A stretch of 64,000 bases of DNA from assembly GCA_038238915.1 (NCBI GenBank), contig JBBSFH010000004.1:62001-126000 (forward strand), in the 5' to 3' direction. The position numbers were made by a program, and so were the translations under genes. Shown in pieces: positions 8,188 to 16,178 of this stretch (position 1 is its first letter; each line of letters starts with the position of its first letter). This stretch comes from JAVVHE01 sp038238915. Lineage in GTDB: Bacteria > Pseudomonadota > Alphaproteobacteria > Sphingomonadales > Sphingomonadaceae. Below the pieces are notes generated by a model. That model was not told where the DNA came from, did no database searches, and saw only the letters and a program-made list of their open reading frames with translations.

Positions 8188-9288
8188 ATGGGTTTCAAAT
8201 GCGGCATCGTCGGGCTGCCCAATGTGGGCAAGTCCACCCTTTTCAACGCGCTCACACAGACGGCGGCGGCGGCGGCGGCGAATTATCCGTTCTGCACGAT
8301 CGAGCCCAATGTGGGGAACGTGCCGGTGCCCGATGCGCGGCTGGATGCCATTGCCAAGATCGCGGGTTCGGCGAAGATCATCGAGACGCAGCTGGCGTTC
8401 GTGGACATCGCGGGGCTGGTGCGCGGGGCGAGCAAGGGGGAGGGGCTAGGGAACCAGTTCCTCGCCAACATCCGCGAAGTGGACGCGATCGTGCATGTTC
8501 TGCGCTGCTTCGAGGACGATGACATCACGCATGTCGAGGGGCGCATCGATCCGGTGGCGGACGCAGAGACGGTGGAGACCGAGCTGATGCTCTCCGATCT
8601 GGAATCGCTGGAAAAACGCGTTCCGGCGCTGGTGAAAAAGGGCACGCAGGGGGACAAGGAGGCGAAGGCCGCCGCTTCCGTATTGGGACAGGCGCTCGAA
8701 TTGCTGCGCGAGGGCAAGGCCGCCCGGCTGGTGGTGCCAAGGGACGAGGACGAGCAGCGGCATTTCGATCAGGCGCAACTGCTGACGAGCAAGCCCGTGC
8801 TGTATGTGTGTAATGTGGAGGAGGCGTCGGCTTCGACCGGCAATTCGCTGTCCGCGCGCGTGGCGGAGATGGCGAAGCGGGTCGGTGCGGGGGCGGTGAC
8901 GATCTCGGCGGCGATCGAGGCCGAGATCGCGATGATGGCACCCGAGGATCGCGGCGATTTCCTCGGCGAACTGGGCTTGAGCGAAACCGGCCTCGCGCGC
9001 GTGATCCGGGCTGGCTACGATCTTCTCGCGCTGCTCACCTTCTTCACCGCTGGCCCCAAGGAAACGCGCGCGTGGACGGTGCATAATGGCGCGACCGCAC
9101 CCAACGCGGCGGGCGCGATCCATACCGATTTCGAGCGCGGGTTCATCCGCGCCGAGACGATCGCCTACGATGATTACGTCAAATACAATGGCGAGGCCGG
9201 CGCGCGCGACGCGGGTCGGCTACGTTCCGAAGGCAAGGACTATGTGGTGCACGATGGCGACATCCTGCTGTTCCGCTTCAACGTGTAA
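8188..9288 (+). CDS. ychF: Redox-regulated P-loop ATPase YchF (Obg-related)
   Basis: A 366-residue OLA1/YchF protein, the usual length. It begins MGFKCGIVGLPNVGKSTLF with the Walker A motif, followed by NYPFCTIEPNVG (switch I), FVDIAGLVRGASKGEGLGNQF (switch II) and the C-terminal TGS domain (FFTAGPKETRAWTVHNG; VHDGDILLFRFNV). YchF binds ATP and ribosomes and is linked to the oxidative stress response. GAAGGA just upstream supports the start. The N-terminus carries a small alanine run (TAAAAAANY) encoded by a GCG repeat at about 8261-8280. Confidence 0.97.
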   Translation: MGFKCGIVGLPNVGKSTLFNALTQTAAAAAANYPFCTIEPNVGNVPVPDARLDAIAKIAGSAKIIETQLAFVDIAGLVRGASKGEGLGNQFLANIREVDAIVHVLRCFEDDDITHVEGRIDPVADAETVETELMLSDLESLEKRVPALVKKGTQGDKEAKAAASVLGQALELLREGKAARLVVPRDEDEQRHFDQAQLLTSKPVLYVCNVEEASASTGNSLSARVAEMAKRVGAGAVTISAAIEAEIAMMAPEDRGDFLGELGLSETGLARVIRAGYDLLALLTFFTAGPKETRAWTVHNGATAPNAAGAIHTDFERGFIRAETIAYDDYVKYNGEAGARDAGRLRSEGKDYVVHDGDILLFRFNV

Positions 9289-9332
9289 AGTCCTCGCTCC
9301 GCCCCGATTGTGAGCGCGGCGTTGTTGCGTCT

Positions 9333-10010
9333 ATGCATGCTTCGATGTGGCGTCTGCACCAGTTCACGCTCTGCCCATTTTCGCGCAAGATCCGGCTCGC
9401 GATCGGCGAAAAGGGTGGCGTCGTCTCGCTGGTGCCGACCCGTCCGTGGGAGCGCGAGGAGGCGTTCAGCGCGATAAATCCGGCCGGCCAGACGCCCGCG
9501 CTCGAAGCCGATGGCGTGGTGCTCGCCGATAGCGTCGCAATCGCCGAATATGTGGACGAGATGCTCGATGGTCCCGCGCTGATGGGTGTGGACGCGGCAG
9601 CGCGCGCAGAGGCGCGCCGTCTGGTCGCGTGGTTCGATCAGCGCTTCTATACCGAGGTGGGCGTACATCTGCTGCACGAACGCATGATCAAGCGCGTCAT
9701 CCGCCGCGAGCCGCCCGACGGGCAGGCGCTCAGACGCGCGAGCCGGGCGGTGGAGACGCATCTCGATTACATGGACTGGCTGCTCGATACGCGGCGCTGG
9801 CTTGGCGGCGCGCAGTTCGGCATGGCCGATCTCGCCGCCGCGGCGCATCTGAGCGTCGCGGACTATCTCTCGGGCGTCGACTGGAGCGGACACGCCAGCG
9901 TCAAGGCCTGGTATTCGGCGATCAAATCGCGCCCCTCGATGCGCCCGCTGCTCGCCGAGCGGATGGACGGACTGTTCCCGCCCGAGCACTATGACAAGCT
10001 CGATTTCTAG
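9333..10010 (+). CDS. Glutathione S-transferase family protein
   Basis: A 225-residue cytosolic GST-type protein. The thioredoxin-like N-domain contains LHQFTLCPFSRKIRLAIGE, where the Cys-Pro-Phe-Ser is the likely catalytic motif, and NPAGQTPALEADGVVLADSVAIAEY, the cis-Pro and glutathione gamma-Glu site. The all-alpha C-domain follows (GGAQFGMADLAAAAHL). The substrate is unknown. ATG at 9345 is an alternative start. The last 20 bases overlap queG, so the two are probably co-transcribed. Confidence 0.88.
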   Translation: MHASMWRLHQFTLCPFSRKIRLAIGEKGGVVSLVPTRPWEREEAFSAINPAGQTPALEADGVVLADSVAIAEYVDEMLDGPALMGVDAAARAEARRLVAWFDQRFYTEVGVHLLHERMIKRVIRREPPDGQALRRASRAVETHLDYMDWLLDTRRWLGGAQFGMADLAAAAHLSVADYLSGVDWSGHASVKAWYSAIKSRPSMRPLLAERMDGLFPPEHYDKLDF

Positions 10011-11037
10011 CGCCGCGCTGGCGGCTGCGGCGCGGGAATATGGGTTCGAGGCGGTAGGGGTCGCGCCCGCCGACGCCGCGCCGCGCGCGGGCGAGCGGTT
10101 GCGCGCGTGGCTTGCAGACGGCTCCCACGGGAATATGCTGTGGATGGCCAATACCGCCGATTGCCGCGCGTCCCCTCGCGCGCTGTGGCCCGAGGTGCGC
10201 TCGATCGTGATGCTGGGGATGAACTACACCCCCGCGCTCGATCCGCTGCGCCACGCCGCGCGGCCCGAGATCGGCGTGGTATCGGTCTATGCGCTGGGCG
10301 GCGATTATCATGATCTGATCAAGGCGCGGCTGAAGGGGCTCGCACGCTGGATGCTGGCGCAGGCGGGGGAGGGGGACGTCAAGGTCTTCGTCGATACCGC
10401 GCCGGTGATGGAAAAGCCGCTGGCGGAAGCTGCGGGCCTCGGCTGGCAGGGCAAGCACAGCAATCTGGTCAGCCGCACCCATGGATCGTGGCTGTTCCTG
10501 GGCGCGATCATGACCACGCTCGATCTCGCGCCGAGTGCGCCCGCAGTCGATCGCTGCGGCTCGTGTCATGCGTGTATGGCGGCGTGCCCGACCGATGCAT
10601 TCGTCGCGCCCTATCGTCTCGATGCGCGGCGCTGCATTTCGTACCTGACGATCGAGCATAAGGGGCCGATCCCCGAGGATCTTCGCGTCGGCATCGGCAA
10701 CCGCATCTATGGCTGCGACGATTGCCTCGCGGTGTGTCCGTGGAACAAGTTCGCCCAGGCGGCGCGCGAGATCGCATTCGCGCCGCGCGCCGAACTCGCC
10801 GCGCTCGCGCTGGGCGATGTGCTCGCGCTGGACGATGCGGGCTTCCGCGACGTGTTCGCAGGCTCGCCAATCAAGCGCATCGGACGCGACCGGCTGGTGC
10901 GCAACGCCGCCATCGCGGCCGGCAACAGCGCGCGCGCCGACATGATCCCAGCGTTGGTCCCGCTCGTCGAAGACGCGGATGGGGTGGTTGCCGAGGCCGC
11001 GCGCTGGGCGCTCGGCCGCCTCAGCGTACCGCGATGA
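9991..11037 (+). CDS. queG: Epoxyqueuosine reductase QueG
   Basis: QueG carries out the last step of queuosine synthesis, reducing epoxyqueuosine in tRNA with a cobalamin and two 4Fe-4S clusters. The 348-residue protein has the ferredoxin-like cysteine sets CGSCHACMAACP and CDDCLAVCPWNKF and the typical central DTAPVMEKPLAEAAGLGWQGKH. Its C-terminus has a HEAT-like repeat (DMIPALVPLVEDADGVVAEAARWALGRL region). The ATG lies inside the GST gene. The 3' end overlaps a convergent lipoprotein gene by 17 bases. Confidence 0.96.
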   Translation: MTSSISSAALAAAAREYGFEAVGVAPADAAPRAGERLRAWLADGSHGNMLWMANTADCRASPRALWPEVRSIVMLGMNYTPALDPLRHAARPEIGVVSVYALGGDYHDLIKARLKGLARWMLAQAGEGDVKVFVDTAPVMEKPLAEAAGLGWQGKHSNLVSRTHGSWLFLGAIMTTLDLAPSAPAVDRCGSCHACMAACPTDAFVAPYRLDARRCISYLTIEHKGPIPEDLRVGIGNRIYGCDDCLAVCPWNKFAQAAREIAFAPRAELAALALGDVLALDDAGFRDVFAGSPIKRIGRDRLVRNAAIAAGNSARADMIPALVPLVEDADGVVAEAARWALGRLSVPR

Positions 11038-11380
11038 TCTGGCTTTGCAGGCACGATGCCGTATCGAGCGCCTTGCCATCCTTCAAACGGGCATAGGCAT
11101 ATTTGACCCGGGGCTCGGCACCTGGCGTGGCCGAATAGAGAAAGAGATCGAGCACGCACGGCCCGCGCGCGAACTGGAGCTGGCGCGCCTTGCCCTCGAT
11201 CCGATCGAGCGTCGGGGAGCCGATCACCTCGATCACTTCGGCGGCGTTGTGCCCAAGCACGCGTTCGAGCCCCTGATGTTGCGGCGCGGGGACCGGAGGC
11301 GGCGCGGACACGGGCGGCGCGACCGTTGGCATCATTGGCGAACACGCGGCGGCGAGGAGCAGGATCGGCAGGATGCGCAT
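11021..11380 (-). CDS. Small lipoprotein of unknown function
   Basis: A 119-residue protein with a short hydrophobic leader (MRILPILLLAAACSP) whose Ala-Ala-Cys looks like a lipobox, with Cys13 as the likely lipidated residue. A Pro/Val-rich linker follows, then a compact domain with VIEVIGSPTLDRIEG and two further cysteines (GPCVLDLF, ASCLQSQ) that could form a disulfide. The domain recalls the SmpA/OmlA-like fold but the similarity is weak. It is convergent with queG. The ATG at 11380 was preferred to an upstream in-frame start because it begins the signal peptide. Confidence 0.7.
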   Translation of the reverse strand: MRILPILLLAAACSPMMPTVAPPVSAPPPVPAPQHQGLERVLGHNAAEVIEVIGSPTLDRIEGKARQLQFARGPCVLDLFLYSATPGAEPRVKYAYARLKDGKALDTASCLQSQIIAVR

Positions 11381-11554
11381 GGCCGCGAGATGGCGACGCG
11401 CACCCACGCGATCAAGCGTTGGCGAAGAAACGGTCACCGGTAATGCCAATATGAATGCAAGCTCACAGTCCCGTTCATGGATCCCTCAAAACAACAGTTG
11501 TACTAAGCGACCAACGGAGCTGTTGGGCCGATCGCTATATTGCGCGGCTTTAAC

Positions 11555-11579
11555 GGAGCCGAAAGGGGTGGGGAGCGTT
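11555..11579 (+). promoter_or_regulatory. Possible EcfG-like promoter for the glycine-zipper protein
   Basis: The 232-base gap 11381-11612 holds no gene. Within it, GGAGC, 16 bases, then CGTT matches the EcfG stress promoter with one mismatch in the -35 (GGAAC). The -10 lies 33 bases before the ATG at 11613. This is a weak, motif-only call. Confidence 0.3.
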
Positions 11580-11612
11580 GGGCTTCTATCATCTCGGCGT
11601 AAGGAGAAGACG

Positions 11613-12386
11613 ATGAGCCATATTTCCACTGCTGCACTCGCAGCCCTCGCATTGGCGATGCCAATCGCGGCAGGCGCGCAGGATTACAATCAGGACCAGA
11701 GCCGCTACCAGCAGGATCAGCAGCGCTACCAGAATGATCAGCAGCGCTACCAGCAGGAGCACGAACAGTTTCATGCCAATCAGGATCGTGCACGCAGCGA
11801 GCAGGATCGTTACCGGTCGCAGCAGGATGAGCGGCGGATCCAGTTTGATCGCCAGCGCTATGAAAGCGATCGGGACTATCGCTCGCAGATGGATAATCAT
11901 CTAGGTTGGACCGAGGGCTTCGATCGTGATCGTTACGACCGCGACCGGAATTTCCGCGAGCGTTGGGACCATGCCCACGGCTGGGGCAATCATTCGGGCT
12001 ACGACCGCGATCGCTATTATCAGTCGTACAATGGCCAGGCCACCGAATATCGCGGCACCTATTACTACCGTAACGGCCGCTACTATCCCGGCCGTGGGAA
12101 CTATTACCGTGCCAGCGATGGACGCTATTACCCGTACCAGGGCAATAATGCTTATGCCAACAGCGGCTACTACGGAACCGATGGGCGGCGTTACAGCAGC
12201 TATAATGAATGCCGCAGCCACTCGAACCTCGGCGGCACGCTTGCGGGTGCCGCAGCGGGCGGGTTGCTTGGCAACATCGTCTCGGGACGCCACGACGAAC
12301 CTGCAGGAACGCTGCTCGGCGTGGTGATCGGCGGTATCGCCGGCAATCGCATCCAGGCCGGCGACCACAACAAGCGCTGCTACTAG
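11613..12386 (+). CDS. Secreted Gln/Arg/Tyr-rich protein with C-terminal glycine zipper
   Basis: A 257-residue protein with a signal peptide (about residues 1-22, ending AGAQD). Residues about 23-90 are built of imperfect units such as YQQDQQRYQNDQQRYQ, rich in Gln, Arg, Asp and Tyr and probably disordered or helical. Residues about 100-200 are Tyr/Gly/Arg-rich. The C-terminus (GGTLAGAAAGGLLGNIVSG and GTLLGVVIGGIAGN) is a glycine-zipper 2TM element as in SlyB/RcnB-adjacent envelope proteins, so the protein may sit in the periplasm or outer membrane. The start has an AAGGAGAAG site upstream. The function is unknown. Confidence 0.8.
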   Translation: MSHISTAALAALALAMPIAAGAQDYNQDQSRYQQDQQRYQNDQQRYQQEHEQFHANQDRARSEQDRYRSQQDERRIQFDRQRYESDRDYRSQMDNHLGWTEGFDRDRYDRDRNFRERWDHAHGWGNHSGYDRDRYYQSYNGQATEYRGTYYYRNGRYYPGRGNYYRASDGRYYPYQGNNAYANSGYYGTDGRRYSSYNECRSHSNLGGTLAGAAAGGLLGNIVSGRHDEPAGTLLGVVIGGIAGNRIQAGDHNKRCY

Positions 12387-12415
12387 GCGCTCGGTCCCGG
12401 CCACGTCCGCGCTTA

Positions 12416-12440
12416 GCCATCCCGGTGACCCCGGGGTGGC
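12416..12440. terminator. Hairpin between convergent genes
   Basis: GCCATCCC pairs with GGGGTGGC (one G-T pair) around a 9-base loop. It lies between the glycine-zipper gene and the convergent secreted-protein gene. There is no T run, so it is only terminator-like. Confidence 0.45.
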
Positions 12441-12472
12441 GAGTGCGGTGGGTCCAACCTTGAGCCTGATGC

Positions 12473-13108
12473 CTACCGCGCGGCGACCACGGGCGCGTCA
12501 TTGATCCGGTGCCAGACTTCCTCGGCGATTGCGGCGCGTGCAAACAGCGGTGGAATATCCATTCGCCGCACACCGTTCAGGCACGCTGCGAACTGAGGCC
12601 CAAGCGCGGCGAGCGCGTCGTGCTCCGCGGCCGAACCATGCTCGGCCGCGAGTAACGCGCGCGCGCCCTGCCAGTCGCGATCGATCACGCAAGCGGCGAT
12701 ATCCTGGAACACCAGCGTCGCGCGGTTCGCACCGGCGAGTTCGATCGAATCGCGGGTCATCCCGCCGAAGCGGCGCCTGCCCTGGCCCGGCAGCGCCTGT
12801 GGCAACGGCTGCGCGGCGAGCAACTGCTCGGCGAGCAGGCCCCGCATCTCGACAAGCAAAGCGCCATTATTCCCCTCGCGCAGCAGCGTGCGGTCGCAAC
12901 CACGCGCGTGGTGGAGCAGTGCCTCCCCCGCATCACGATCATCCGCCGAGGTGGGGATGGTCGCGAGCAGCCTCACAGTGGCGTCATGTTCGGCAACGAC
13001 GACGCACTGCGCCTGCCGGGCGCGTTCGGGGCTCGAGACGGGAGCGGGAGGGGCGGCAGCAGCCACGCCGATCAGCGACAACGCAGCGAGCGCGGTTGAT
13101 GTCTTCAT
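12473..13108 (-). CDS. Secreted protein of unknown function
   Basis: A 211-residue protein with a clear signal peptide (MKTSTALAALSLIGVAAAAPP). The mature part is Ala/Leu/Arg-rich and mostly helical, with four cysteines (QAQCVVV, RGCDR, AACVID, FAACLN) that could form two disulfides. I do not recognise a domain. The start at 13108 has GGGAGG 5 bases upstream. It follows nuoF on the same strand after 132 bases, exactly where nuoG is normally found, but it has no resemblance to a complex I subunit. Confidence 0.7.
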   Translation of the reverse strand: MKTSTALAALSLIGVAAAAPPAPVSSPERARQAQCVVVAEHDATVRLLATIPTSADDRDAGEALLHHARGCDRTLLREGNNGALLVEMRGLLAEQLLAAQPLPQALPGQGRRRFGGMTRDSIELAGANRATLVFQDIAACVIDRDWQGARALLAAEHGSAAEHDALAALGPQFAACLNGVRRMDIPPLFARAAIAEEVWHRINDAPVVAAR

Positions 13109-13240
13109 GATGTCCTCCCTAGGCAAAGCAAGCTGCATCAGTCGCACGCCCTCATGCAAGGGGGATTTCGCATCCCGGCTGGGGCAGCCACTGTGGCGAA
13201 GATTGCAATCGCGCACTCGGTCCCCAAAAACCGGTCTGGG

Positions 13241-14548
13241 CTACTCCGCCGCCAACGCCAGCGGCTCCTGCGCGTTCGCCGCCTTGCGCGCGGCAATGCG
13301 ATGTTCGAGTTCGGGCCTGAAATGGCGGATCAGCCCCTGCACCGGCCACGCGGCGGCGTCGCCGAGCGCGCAGATCGTGTGGCCCTCGATCTCGGTGGTG
13401 ACTTCCTGGAGCAGATCGATCTCGTGATATTCGGCGTCGCCGCGCCGCAGCCGCTCCATCACGCGCCACATCCAGCCCACGCCCTCGCGGCACGGCGTGC
13501 ATTGGCCACAGCTTTCGTGCTTGTAAAAGTAACTGATGCGGCTGATCGCGGCGACGATATCGGTGGACTTGTCCATGACGATCACGGCGGCGGTGCCGAG
13601 GCCGGACTTCAGGTCGCGCAGCGTATCGAAGTCCATCGCCGCGTCGATGATCTGCGCGGCGGGCACCAAAGGCACCGAAGAGCCGCCAGGGATCACCGCG
13701 AGCAGATTGTCCCACCCGCCGCGAATCCCGCCGCAATGCTTGTCGATCAGCTCGCGGAACGGGATGCTCATCGCTTCTTCGACATTGCAGGGCTTGTTCA
13801 CATGGCCGCTGATGCAGAACAGCTTGGTTCCCGTGTTATTGGGCCGCCCGATCCCCGCAAACCACGCCGCCCCGCGCCGCAGGATGGTGGGCACCACCGC
13901 GATCGATTCGACATTGTTGACCGTGGTCGGGCAGCCATACAATCCCGCGCCCGCCGGGAAGGGCGGTTTCAGGCGCGGCTGGCCCTTCTTGCCTTCCAGC
14001 GACTCCAGTAAAGCGGTCTCCTCGCCGCAAATATACGCGCCCGCGCCCCGGTGGACGAAGATATCGTAGTCATAGCCGGAACCGCACGCGTTCTTGCCGA
14101 TCAGCCCCTTGTCGTAGGCTTGGGCGACGGCGGCGGCGATGCGCTGGGCTTCGAGCACATATTCGCCGCGCACGTAGATGTAGCATGCGCGCGCGCGGCA
14201 CGCGAAGCCCGCGATCAGCGCGCCTTCGACCAGCTTGTGCGGATCGTGGCGCAAAATTTCGCGGTCCTTGCAGGTGCCGGGTTCGGATTCGTCGGCGTTG
14301 ATCACCAGATACGCGGGTTTGCCCGGCTTGTGCTCCTTGGGCATGAACGACCACTTGGTGCCCGTGGAGAAGCCCGCGCCGCCGCGGCCCCGGAGTCCGC
14401 TCGCCTTGGTTTCTGCGATGATCCAGTCGATCCCCTTGGCGAGGATGTCCTTCGTGCCGTCCCAGTCGCCGCGTGTGAGTGCGCCGGGGAGCGACCAGTC
14501 GCGCTGACCGTAGAGGTTGGTGAAAATGCGGTCTTTATCGGCGAGCAT
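13241..14548 (-). CDS. nuoF: NADH-quinone oxidoreductase subunit F
   Basis: NuoF is the 51-kDa NADH-oxidising subunit of complex I, carrying FMN and the N3 cluster. In 435 residues it shows the FMN/NADH site GRGGAGFSTGTKWSFMP, then GAGAYICGEETALLESLEG, and the cluster motif ESCGQCTPCREG, with the fourth Cys in HTICALGDAAAWPVQG. Usual length and intact. It is the last nuo gene here; nuoG does not follow. Confidence 0.98.
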   Translation of the reverse strand: MLADKDRIFTNLYGQRDWSLPGALTRGDWDGTKDILAKGIDWIIAETKASGLRGRGGAGFSTGTKWSFMPKEHKPGKPAYLVINADESEPGTCKDREILRHDPHKLVEGALIAGFACRARACYIYVRGEYVLEAQRIAAAVAQAYDKGLIGKNACGSGYDYDIFVHRGAGAYICGEETALLESLEGKKGQPRLKPPFPAGAGLYGCPTTVNNVESIAVVPTILRRGAAWFAGIGRPNNTGTKLFCISGHVNKPCNVEEAMSIPFRELIDKHCGGIRGGWDNLLAVIPGGSSVPLVPAAQIIDAAMDFDTLRDLKSGLGTAAVIVMDKSTDIVAAISRISYFYKHESCGQCTPCREGVGWMWRVMERLRRGDAEYHEIDLLQEVTTEIEGHTICALGDAAAWPVQGLIRHFRPELEHRIAARKAANAQEPLALAAE

Positions 14549-14550
14549 GT

Positions 14551-14775
14551 CTAGGCGTCCACGAGGTCTAACCGACGCTTCACGAGCGACATGTCACCTT
14601 GGAGCCGGTCTATCCGATGGTTGAGCCCAGCGAGCGCGACGACAGCCGCCCCCATCTGGTCTTCCAGCACGTGAGTACGGAGTTTCAGGTCGGAAATGTC
14701 GTGCTTGATCTCAGAGGTATCGCTTTGAATAGCTCGCATGACCGACATGATCAACGTGCCATCGACTTCAGCCAT
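14551..14775 (-). CDS. Small coiled-coil protein inside the nuo locus
   Basis: A 74-residue soluble protein lying between nuoE and nuoF, ending 2 bases before nuoF. It is a heptad-type helix throughout (SDTSEIKHDISDLKLRTHVL; GLNHRIDRLQGDMSLVKRR), typical of short coiled-coil proteins. AGGAG 8 bases upstream of the ATG supports real translation. I do not recognise the family. It is not a standard complex I subunit, so it may be an inserted gene or a lineage-specific accessory protein. Confidence 0.65.
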   Translation of the reverse strand: MAEVDGTLIMSVMRAIQSDTSEIKHDISDLKLRTHVLEDQMGAAVVALAGLNHRIDRLQGDMSLVKRRLDLVDA

Positions 14776-14814
14776 GATGCATTCTCCTGCTCATAAGCCC
14801 TGCCGTGCAGCTTC

Positions 14815-15453
14815 TCATGCGCCCGCTCCTTCCAGCAGCGTCGTAGCACCTCCCACCGGCGCGGAGAACTGGCGGGCCACCTGCGGCCCCGGGGTGGGCC
14901 GCTCGCCTCGCTCCAAGGCCGCGAGCAACTCGCGCGTGCGGTCGTAGTCCAAATCCTCGTAATAATCGTCGTTCACCTGCGCCATCGGCGCGTTCACGCA
15001 CGCGCCCAGGCACTCGACCTCGGTCAGCGTGAAGGCGCCGCCGTTGGTGATCTCGCCCTTTTTCAGGCCGTGATCCCGACACGCGCGGAACACCTCGTCT
15101 GATCCCCGCAGCCAGCAGGGCGACGTCCCGCACACCTGCACATGAAACCGCCCGACCGGCTCCAGATTGTACATCGTGTAAAAGCTCGCAACTTCATACG
15201 CGCGGATGAACGGCATCCCCACCTGCCTCGCCACATATTCGATCACCGGGATCGGCAGCCACGCCTGCCCGGTCGCGGCCGCCATCTGCTCCTGCGCGAG
15301 CCAGAACAGCGGCATGATCGCGCTATGCTCCCGCTCCGCTGGATAGCGCGCGATGACTGCTTTCGCCTCCTCCGCGTTGGCGGGGGTGAACGCGAAATCC
15401 TCGTGCGGACGCGGCGGCTTCGCGGTGCGGGGGGTGTTGGCGGCAGGGATCAT
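14815..15453 (-). CDS. nuoE: NADH-quinone oxidoreductase subunit E
   Basis: NuoE is the 24-kDa subunit carrying the N1a 2Fe-2S cluster. The 212-residue protein has a thioredoxin-like fold with the four cluster cysteines in CGTSPCW and ECLGACVNAPM, and the helical N-domain (YVARQVGMPFIRAYEVASFY). An ATGA overlap with the upstream small membrane-protein gene suggests translational coupling. Confidence 0.97.
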   Translation of the reverse strand: MIPAANTPRTAKPPRPHEDFAFTPANAEEAKAVIARYPAEREHSAIMPLFWLAQEQMAAATGQAWLPIPVIEYVARQVGMPFIRAYEVASFYTMYNLEPVGRFHVQVCGTSPCWLRGSDEVFRACRDHGLKKGEITNGGAFTLTEVECLGACVNAPMAQVNDDYYEDLDYDRTRELLAALERGERPTPGPQVARQFSAPVGGATTLLEGAGA

Positions 15454-15689
15454 CGCGCTCGCTTGGGCAGGTTGCGCGTTGCCCTTACGACAACCGCGCG
15501 CGCGATCACAGCGACTTCGATGAACGCGCCTGCGAAAATGGCGAGCACACCCAGTTCGCGCACGTCCCGGTCATGGCCAACGATGTACAGCGCGATCAGC
15601 AGGATGCCGAGCCCGAACACGCCAAGCCCGCCCAGCATGGCAAGATTGGCGAGGAGCGCGTTGGGGCCGGAGCGTCGATCGTTCGTCAT
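15450..15689 (-). CDS. Small two-helix membrane protein in the nuo locus
   Basis: A 79-residue protein with two predicted transmembrane helices (LAMLGGLGVFGLGILLIALY; LGVLAIFAGAFIEVAVIARA) and a basic C-terminus (RATRNLPKRAR). It lies directly upstream of nuoE and overlaps it by 4 bases. It is not a recognised complex I subunit. The coupling suggests a role in membrane-arm assembly or simply a conserved passenger gene. Confidence 0.65.
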   Translation of the reverse strand: MTNDRRSGPNALLANLAMLGGLGVFGLGILLIALYIVGHDRDVRELGVLAIFAGAFIEVAVIARAVVVRATRNLPKRAR

Positions 15690-15804
15690 GGTTCGGGATG
15701 GTCCTGTTCGGGGTGCCGGTGCGGCGGTTGTTGGGGACTTAGGTGGTTGCGAGCGGCACGCCGAGGCGGCGCGGCGTCACGGGCGGAGGCCGCCCGTTCC
15801 CGCA

Positions 15805-15905
15805 CGTCATCCCGGCCTTGAGCCGGGATCCAGCTTCCCTCCGCGCCGGAGCGGCGGTCGCGCGGAACGGAGGCAGCCCCGTCCCGGCTCAAGGCCGGGA
15901 GGACG
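15805..15905. repeat. Interspersed palindromic repeat, family 1, copy A
   Basis: The sequence begins CGTCATCCCGGCC and ends with its complement-like arm. Bases 15811-15828 and 15882-15899 are a perfect 18-bp inverted repeat, CCCGGCCTTGAGCCGGGA against TCCCGGCTCAAGGCCGGG. The same terminal arms occur at 40457-40547 and 41793-41882. It sits in the 264-base gap between two small membrane-protein genes inside the nuo locus. The short open frame across it is not a gene. Confidence 0.8.
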
Positions 15906-15953
15906 GTACGGTAGCTCAACGTTCCGCGTTTTCGGGCGGAGGGGGTGCCGCGA

Positions 15954-16178
15954 TCAGTTCGCGGTCGCCTGGCGAACGTAGGCGCGGTCGAGCGCCCAGA
16001 ATAGCACGTTGACGATCCCCAAAAAGGGCAAAGCCGCTGTGATTGCGAAATAATGCCGGAGGAACGGCGTGCTCGTTTGCACCCTTGGCCTGAACCACCG
16101 GTAGAGCAAATACCATAGCCCGAACAGGATAAGCGGCTCGCCCCAGACCGAGAAATAGACGAAAGCCCGAGGGCTCAC
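15954..16178 (-). CDS. Small two-helix membrane protein coupled to nuoD
   Basis: A GTG start overlaps the nuoD stop as GTGA and gives 74 residues. There are two hydrophobic helices (VWGEPLILFGLWYLLYRWF; FAITAALPFLGIVNVLFWAL) separated by a basic loop (RPRVQTSTPFLRHY). The frame stays open upstream but only as an out-of-frame shadow of nuoD. Codon use and the amphipathic loops look like a real inner-membrane protein. I do not recognise the family. Confidence 0.65.
   Translation of the reverse strand: MSPRAFVYFSVWGEPLILFGLWYLLYRWFRPRVQTSTPFLRHYFAITAALPFLGIVNVLFWALDRAYVRQATAN

Noticed and set aside
15686..15919. A 77-codon frame across the nuo-locus repeat
   Set aside because: It translates the palindromic repeat itself (Arg/Pro/Asp-rich, no family) and has no ribosome binding site.
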